Positions 53,701 to 61,222 of a DNA stretch of 64,000 nt are shown here, piece by piece. The stretch is from Symbiodinium natans (lineage: Eukaryota; Sar; Dinophyceae; Suessiales; Symbiodiniaceae). The position numbers and the translations under genes are program-made. The stretch lies in assembly GCA_905221605.1 (NCBI GenBank), contig CAJNDS010002468.1:906001-970000 (forward strand), read 5' to 3'. Every line of letters begins with the position of its first letter. Within the stretch, counting starts at the first letter, position 1. Under the pieces are notes generated by a model. It searched no databases and was not told where the DNA came from. It saw only the letters and a list, made by a program, of their open reading frames with translations.

Positions 53701-56700
53701 TTAGGGTATGAGGGGTTTTAGGGTGGTAGGTTTCAGGGTTTTAGGGTTCTAGAAGGGTTGGCCAGGAGGGCTTTCTCGGGTTTCAAGGCTTTAAGGCCTC
53801 ATTATTTTGCTTAGGGTTTGGGGTTCAGGCTCAACAGACTCTTTTTTGAGTTTTTTTTTGTCCTAAACCCTAAACCCTAAACGAGAATACCTCGAGTTTT
53901 GGGGTCAGGGCAGGTAGGGATGTCAAGGGATGCCTACGACTCAGGATTTGGTCGGGGCACTCGGGGTCTTGAGGGTCTTCTGCTGGGGGTTAGGGTTTAG
54001 AGTTTAGGGTTTAGGGTTTAGGGTTTCGGGCTTAGATGATTTTGTAGGTTAGGAGTTCATGATTGCAGTGTGGTGTCGCGCAAGTTGGGAGAATCATGGC
54101 TTCTACAGGGTGCAGGGGGATTACGGCCTCAAGGCTTGACAGCATGTAGGGCTTTTGCGAGCTCTACACCCAGGTCCCCCTACATTTGGGCTTAGGGCTT
54201 CAGGTTCCCTAACCCTAAGTCCCAAACCCCAAACCCCAAACCCTAAAACCTAAACCCTAAACCCTAAACCCCAAACCCCCAACCCTAAACCCTAAACCCT
54301 AGACCCTAAACCCTAAGCCCTCCGGTTTGAAGCCCTCGTAGACTCTCCAGGCGTGCAGGTGGAGACTGTCGGCGAGCTGCTGGAGAAGCGCAGTGAAGTC
54401 ATGATCCACTTTCCGGAGAGAGGTCCGGTTCTTTAAGGGGGTTTAGGGTTTAGGGTTTAGGGTTTAGGGTTTAGGGTTTGGGGTTTGGGGTTTGGGGTTT
54501 GGGGTTTGGGGTTTGGGGTTGAGCGTTTCAGGGTTTTGAGGCGTTAGTGGGTTCAGGGGATTTAAGGTGTCGAAGGCGTTTGAGGGTTCCGGGGTTTGAG
54601 TCAGTAAGGGATAACCCTAAACCCAAGGTGTTTGAGGTTTCTGAGTCGTAGCGCTAAACCCTAAACCCTATACCCGAAACCCTACACCCTAAACCCTATA
54701 CCCGAACCCCAGTATGGTAAGCCCTTTGAAGCCCACCTTTGCCCCACGTGCCATGCATGGGTCGAGGGTTTTGGGTTTACAGGGTTTGTGGCTTGGGGTT
54801 TAAGGTTTGGGGTTTAGGGTTTAGGGTTTAGGGTTTGGGGTTTGGGGTTTGGGGTTTGGGGTTTGGGGTTTGGGGTTTGGGGTTTGGGGTTTGGGGTTTA
54901 TGCTGGGCGCAGGCGAGTGGCTGCTGGCTCTCGCCTCTGGAAGCGACAAAGCTGCGGATCCGGTGAAGGCAATTGCCCCAAACCCCAAAACCCCAAACCC
55001 CAAACCCTAAACCCTAAACCCCAAAACCTAATCCCTGAACCCTGAACCCTGAACCCTAAACCCTGAACCCTGAACCCTAAACCCTAAACCCAGTAATCCT
55101 AAACCCTATACCCTAAACCCAAAACCCCATAAACCCTAAGCCCTAAGCCCAACGACTCGCTTCACACACTCGGGGACGGCTGTCGCCGTTGAGCTTGAAC
55201 GTCGATTGAGCCTTAGGAGGGGCTTTGGTTTTGGCGTTTAGGGTAGTAGGTGGGGTGTAGGGCTTGAAGGTTTAGGGTATAGGGTTTAGGATTTGGGGTT
55301 TGGGGTTTAGCGTGTAGGGTTTGGGGGTCAGGGTGGGGTTCAGGTTCGCCTAGTTTTGGATTTAGGCTGTAGTCTTGAGGCGTGTCTGGTATGTCGGGGT
55401 TTAGCCTTTACACTCTGTCGGCGTTTAGGCGTTCAGGGATTGCAGGCTGTTTGTGTATTTCCTGCAGGACAGGCAGCTGGTCAAGAGCCTGTCGAATGGA
55501 AAGACGCTTGGATTGATCTTACACCCCACTAAACCCTAAATCTAAGCCCTAAACGCTGGGGTCTGAGGGTAAGCTTGCCGGATTTTGGGTTCAGGGTTTA
55601 GGGTTTAGGTGTTAGTGTTGTTGTTGGGCCGGGGGCGGGGGGGGTTGCAGATTGGGGACTTTCCGCGTGAACCCTTTCGGTTTCATTCTAACCTCAAACC
55701 CGGCACCCGCTCAATCGACCTCAGTTCAAAACATGGTACATATTCGGGGTTCTTATCCTGAACTAGCTTATTTTTAGAGGGTTCTTAAGGGAGGGGGGTT
55801 TGCAACACAGGGTTCCCCAATACTCCCTACTACGCCTGTTGGCTCCCTAAGCTTCGTTAAGGTTTGCTATGAACCCCCCTCCTTACGGACCCTATAATGA
55901 AATTGTAGTGTTGTGATCTCCGGGATGCTTCTACCCCTTTTTGTGGGTACAGCTTGAGGGGTGAGGTGAGGGCCCTATAAAATAAGCCCTTAACCCTCAA
56001 CCACTAGCTTCCGACCACAAGACCAGGATTCGGTTTCCTCTACATGTTTGGGGTTCAGAGCTGAGTCACTGAGACTGATAGGGGTGGACTTGGCGTACAA
56101 ACCTGGGGAAAAAACATCAGGACATTCTTCGGCAGCAAGCAGCTCAGGAGCGTTTCTGAGGTGGGCATGGAGTTGAGGGTTTAGGGTTTAGGGTTTAGGG
56201 TTTAGGGCTCAGGGTTTGGGGTTTCGGGTTTTTTCCTTCCCCCACCCTCCCCAGCTCTCTGGTTTGAGGGTAAACCCTGAGCTTAAAGCTTCAGGGCATT
56301 GGGGTTAGGTTATTCATTACATTCATGCCCTGCCTTTTAGTATGAATATTACTTTCTTCACTGTTCATCATGAATCCTTTGATCCTGAAGTTGAAGTGAA
56401 CAATGAAAGGATAAAAGGTGAAGCAAAAGAGCGCGTTTAACTTCAGGATCAAAGGATTCATGATGAACAGTGAAGAGAGTAAGATTAATCTTAAAAGGGC
56501 AAGGCATGAATGTAACGAACAACGCGCGCTTTTAATGTGAAGATTATGAACGTAACATTGGTGTCGTTAAGCTGTATAGTAGTTCCCCAAACCCTAAACC
56601 CTAAACCCTAAACCCTAAACCCTAAACCCTAAACCCTAAACCCCAAGGGGCTTGAGGGAGTTTGAGCTCCGGGTTGAGGGCTTATGGTTTGGGGTTTTAG

Positions 56701-59700
56701 GTTTAGGAGCCCTGGGCTTGCCGTGTGTAGCATTCAACGGTTCCCTCTTGAGTTTAGGGTTTAGGGTTTAGGGTTCCTGGTTTGAGGACACTGGGAGGCC
56801 ACGAAGCGTAACAGTTTCACCCGCCTGCTCTCTATGCGTCTTGCACAGAGCGGGCACGCTACATGGTACCTGAAGGCTCTAGTGTAGTTCCTTTTTGGGT
56901 TGCTTACAGGGGAATTTTGGTATCCTAGCCCAAAAAGGTACTGCATAAGAGCCCTTGGGTAGATCACATGAACCCCCTCACGCTTGCAGCTCCAGGGGGG
57001 TTCAAGGACAGACGCAAACATCTGCCACCTGCATCTCTGGTCACGGTCACAGCAGTGGCCAAAGCAGTCGCAGGGACCAGCGCCCATGGAAGTGGACCCC
57101 ACGGACAAGGGAAAAGGAAAGAAAGGACAAGGCAACGGCAAGAGGGGAGGAAAAGATCGACATGAGTATCAGGACAAGGGTGGCTTTGGTGGTCACAAAG
57201 GGAAAGGTAAGGGCTCCCTTGGTTGGGGCAGAGTTCCCCAATCGCCACGACGAAGCATGTCCGAGAGGCTTCGCGTTTGGCGGGTGTCGGGTGAAGAGTT
57301 GGTTACCATGATTTGGCAAGAGGTGGAGGAGATGGCGGATGTTGGCGCACTGAAGCAACACTTGCAAAAGACATGCGGGTGGCCCAGGTCTATGCTAACA
57401 CTTCTTCACGACGGCAAGCCCTTGAACGATGATGATGAGTTGAGAGTACCCATGGACATGCAGATAGTCTTACTGCCCTTTGCAGATGATTCCAGCACCT
57501 CTCAGCAGCAGCTTGCCTCCGCACTTGTCGACGCTGCCGGCGATGGCGAGTTGGAGATCATCAGCCAACTGCTCGATGCTGGCGCTGACAAGGATGGGCT
57601 GGACAAACATGGCCAGGGTCCCCTTCATGCAGCCTGCTTGGCATGCGATCTGGAAGTTGTGGCCTTGCTCTTGAACGCAGGGGCCGACATGGACCTGATG
57701 AATGGGGATGGCGAATCACCCCTCTGTGCGGCTTGTGTTGGAGGGAACGAGGGCATCGTGGAAAAGCTACTGCTGGCTGGAGCAAACCCGGATCTTGGCG
57801 AGCCACTACTGGCTGCACAGCAGGCTGGCAGCGACGCCCTCATGCAGTTGCTACTCGATCACGGTGCCGACGGCGCATGCTTACTCCTCTCAAGATCAGG
57901 CTCCTATGATTCAGGGCGTGAATTCGGCGGCTGGGATGACTCGGTCCCTCCCTCGCCGCCCTCGGTTCGCTCCTACGGGGTTCGCTCCTTCGGATCTGGC
58001 TCCAGCTTTTAGTGACATGGCAGATCATGCAGCTTGCCTGTGCAAGCAGTACATGAGCTTCATCCGGCCTAACTATGAACGACACACTGTGAAGACAGAA
58101 CTGCTTCCGCCACATTTTCCTCGGCTGTTCTGAAAAGGCGCCCTCTTGGGTTCTTGAGGCACTTGGAGGTTCATGGATTGTTATAAGTAGGGTTATGAGT
58201 ACCCTAGTTTTACCTAAAAAGTATAATTACCATACTTACAACCCTACTGTACTTAAAAACGACCATGAACCTCCAAGTATCCCTAATCCCTTAAACCCCA
58301 AGTAGGTTCCCAGCGATGACTCCCCGAACCGGCTTCTCCTCTGAGCTCCTCGCTGATCTCTTTACCCGCCTCCGAAGAGGACCACGGCTCCCTCTGCACA
58401 TCACCATGAGCCCTAAACGGCCCTATCCTAGGGGTCGGAAGAATTCCTCATCATATTCCCTGATGACACCTTTGTAAGTATAGTATAATAACCCCAAAAG
58501 CCCTATTCTAATTATTCAGGCCCCTATATAGAACGGCCCGAAGCCCTCAACACTCATCACGTAGAATCCTTGTCATGCGTGCGTTTACTGCCTCATTCAT
58601 GGTGCCCCTTCAGTAGTATTGTGTTAATGCAAACTTGTGTGCGATTACAATAATGATGTTAAAGTAGGGGCACGAATGAACGCAGTAAGTGCTTCGCTAT
58701 TAATATTATTCCTGTCTCATTATAGTATATTATTAGGAATATCATAAAGGATGAAATGCATGGATTAAATTCTCTTTGTAATTCCATTATTAGTCACACA
58801 TGTCTTTAATCTCATAGTATTATGAGTAAGAGAATGACATAAATACTAGTTTTGAAGTGATACAGGTCATTGTTCTCATTTAATAGGAGTTCGATTAGTT
58901 CAGCCTAAGCCCTATACCCTGAACCCTAGAAACCCCTAAGCCCAGCAACCCTGAAGCCCCAAACCCTAGACCCTAAGACCTATGCCCTAAACCCCAAACC
59001 TCCCACCTCGGATGGCGTAACCCTAAACCCTAAACCCTAAACCCTAAACCCTAAACCCTAAACCCTAAACCCTAAACCGCAGGTGGACCATTGGCTTGGC
59101 GAGCTGGCCGGCGAGCTTCATCTGAGGTGGGAGGTTTGCGGTTTAGGGTTTAGGGTTTAGAGTTTTAGAGTTTGGGTTTGGGGCTGAGGGTTTGGGTTTA
59201 GGGTTTGGGGTTTAGGGTTTGGGATGTAGGGTTTGGGATTTAGGGTTCGGGGTCTAGGGTTTGGGGTTTAGGGTTCGGGGTCTAGGGTTTGGGGTTTGCG
59301 GTTTAGGGTTTGGGGGTGTAGGGTTTAGGGTTTAGGGGTTTGGGGATTGGGGTTGTGTTCGAGGGTTGGAGGGTTCCAGGGTTCACTTGACAATACGATC
59401 CTTCCGGCCTTTCGCTTTGTCTGGCTGTCTGTGGAATGGAGCCAGAAGCCCACAAGGGTTTAGGGTTTAGGGTTTAGGGTTTAGGGTTTCGAATCGCTTA
59501 CGCCTGTCGAGAAACCCAGGAGTTGGAGACTCGAGGATGCTGCACCAGGCTAGGCCTGCCAGAGATTTTTTGTTGGCCGGCTGTCCTTCCCGTGTGGAGC
59601 GACTCCGAATGGACATCCCAGAGACTCCGAGACCCCCTAAATAAAGGAGCATACCTTGACTCATTTTAGGGTTCCTCTGTTAATTTAAGGGATATTGTTT

Positions 59701-61191
59701 TTTTAAAGAACATACCTTCACTCATTTTAGGGTTCCTCTGTTAATTTAAGGGATATTGTTTTTTTTTTAAGGGGTTTTGGAGTCTCTGGAGGTGCCAGCG
59801 GCCTGTAGGGTTAAAAGACGGCCTGAAGGAGCTGCCCTGGTACCGGCTACGCCTGGAAGAGGGACCCAGCTGAGGTGGAACATGACAAGCAACTCAATGC
59901 CTCGGAAGCGAAGTTCATGGGGGCAGTCGGCAAGGTCCAGAAGTCGTCGTTGCCAGCCTCCTCTGTGAAGGGACACGACTATTTGCTTCAGCACCACCCC
60001 AAAAACACAATGTTCTTCCTCATTTGGGTCCATGTGTCTATGTGGTATCTGTACAGGAGCCTCAGGCCACAGGTTCATGCTTGCAGGTTCATGGTGCCTA
60101 TTGACCCATCTACAACTGTGCTCATAGCTCAACTATAGCCACATAAGGCTACTTCTCGTGGGTAATTTGCGGGGCCAGGGTCTTCTCGTCCTATGTGTTC
60201 CTTTAAGGGATCTAGGTTTTAGGGTTGGCGGTTTCCTCTTCAACTTCAAAACCCTAACCCCGAAACCCTCGGCCCCCTAAACCCTAAACCCGAACCGTCT
60301 CTTGATCCGCAAGGTACGTCGACCAAGCGACTAGCCTGCACCAGCTCAAAGCCGTGGTATGTTAAGGGTTTTGGGCTTTGGACCCAGGCTTCTGGGCTTT
60401 GGGTTGGGAGTGTCTTCAGGGCTTAGTAGCTTAGTATTATGAGGTTCGTGTGGTTGCCCTCTTTCCTGAGTCCCTGGCCCTTGCCTTGCACGGATCGACT
60501 CCAGGGCTTGCAGCCCTCTCAAACACATCCCCGGGCTTACCGGGGTCCCCGGGCTTAGGGTTTAGGGTTTAGGGTTTAGGGTTTAGGGTTTAGGGTTTAG
60601 GGGTGCCCTAAACACTACAAATCCCACATCCCTAAGTCCCAAGAATCGAACTACCCAAGACCGTTTTACTAGTTCCAACAGACGCGAGGCTTCAAAACAG
60701 TATCGGCCCTGAAACTGAAACCCAGGTGAACAAGCACCAGCGCGCTCCCACCACCATCGGCGTCCACGTGACCACAGAGACCGGCCGCGGCAAGGCGTGA
60801 AAACACCCAAACCCTAAACCCCTAGGCGCGGTGCCCAAGGTTCGGGTCCGTGCTTAAGGGTTCTAAGTTTGGGGTTTGCCCTATTGTTCAGAGTTTGGGG
60901 GCTAGAATCCCTACGAGCCCAAAGTCTGAGATTCCGTAATTTACAACACCAGAGCTGCACAGAATAAGAGGCAAAGGAAATCGTATAACTTGCTGCTTCG
61001 TAGTATGGACGTGGAGGGACCCCCGACCGGGCACTACATACAATACAATACAAAGCAAATACAATACAATACATATATATATATATGTATATGTGGTGCC
61101 GCGTCATGTGTCAGTACACCCCCCCTTCCCCTGGTATCTCCACCCCAAATCCTATACCCTTATACCCTAAACCCTAAAACCCTACCCCCCC

Positions 61192-61222
<31 letters not shown>

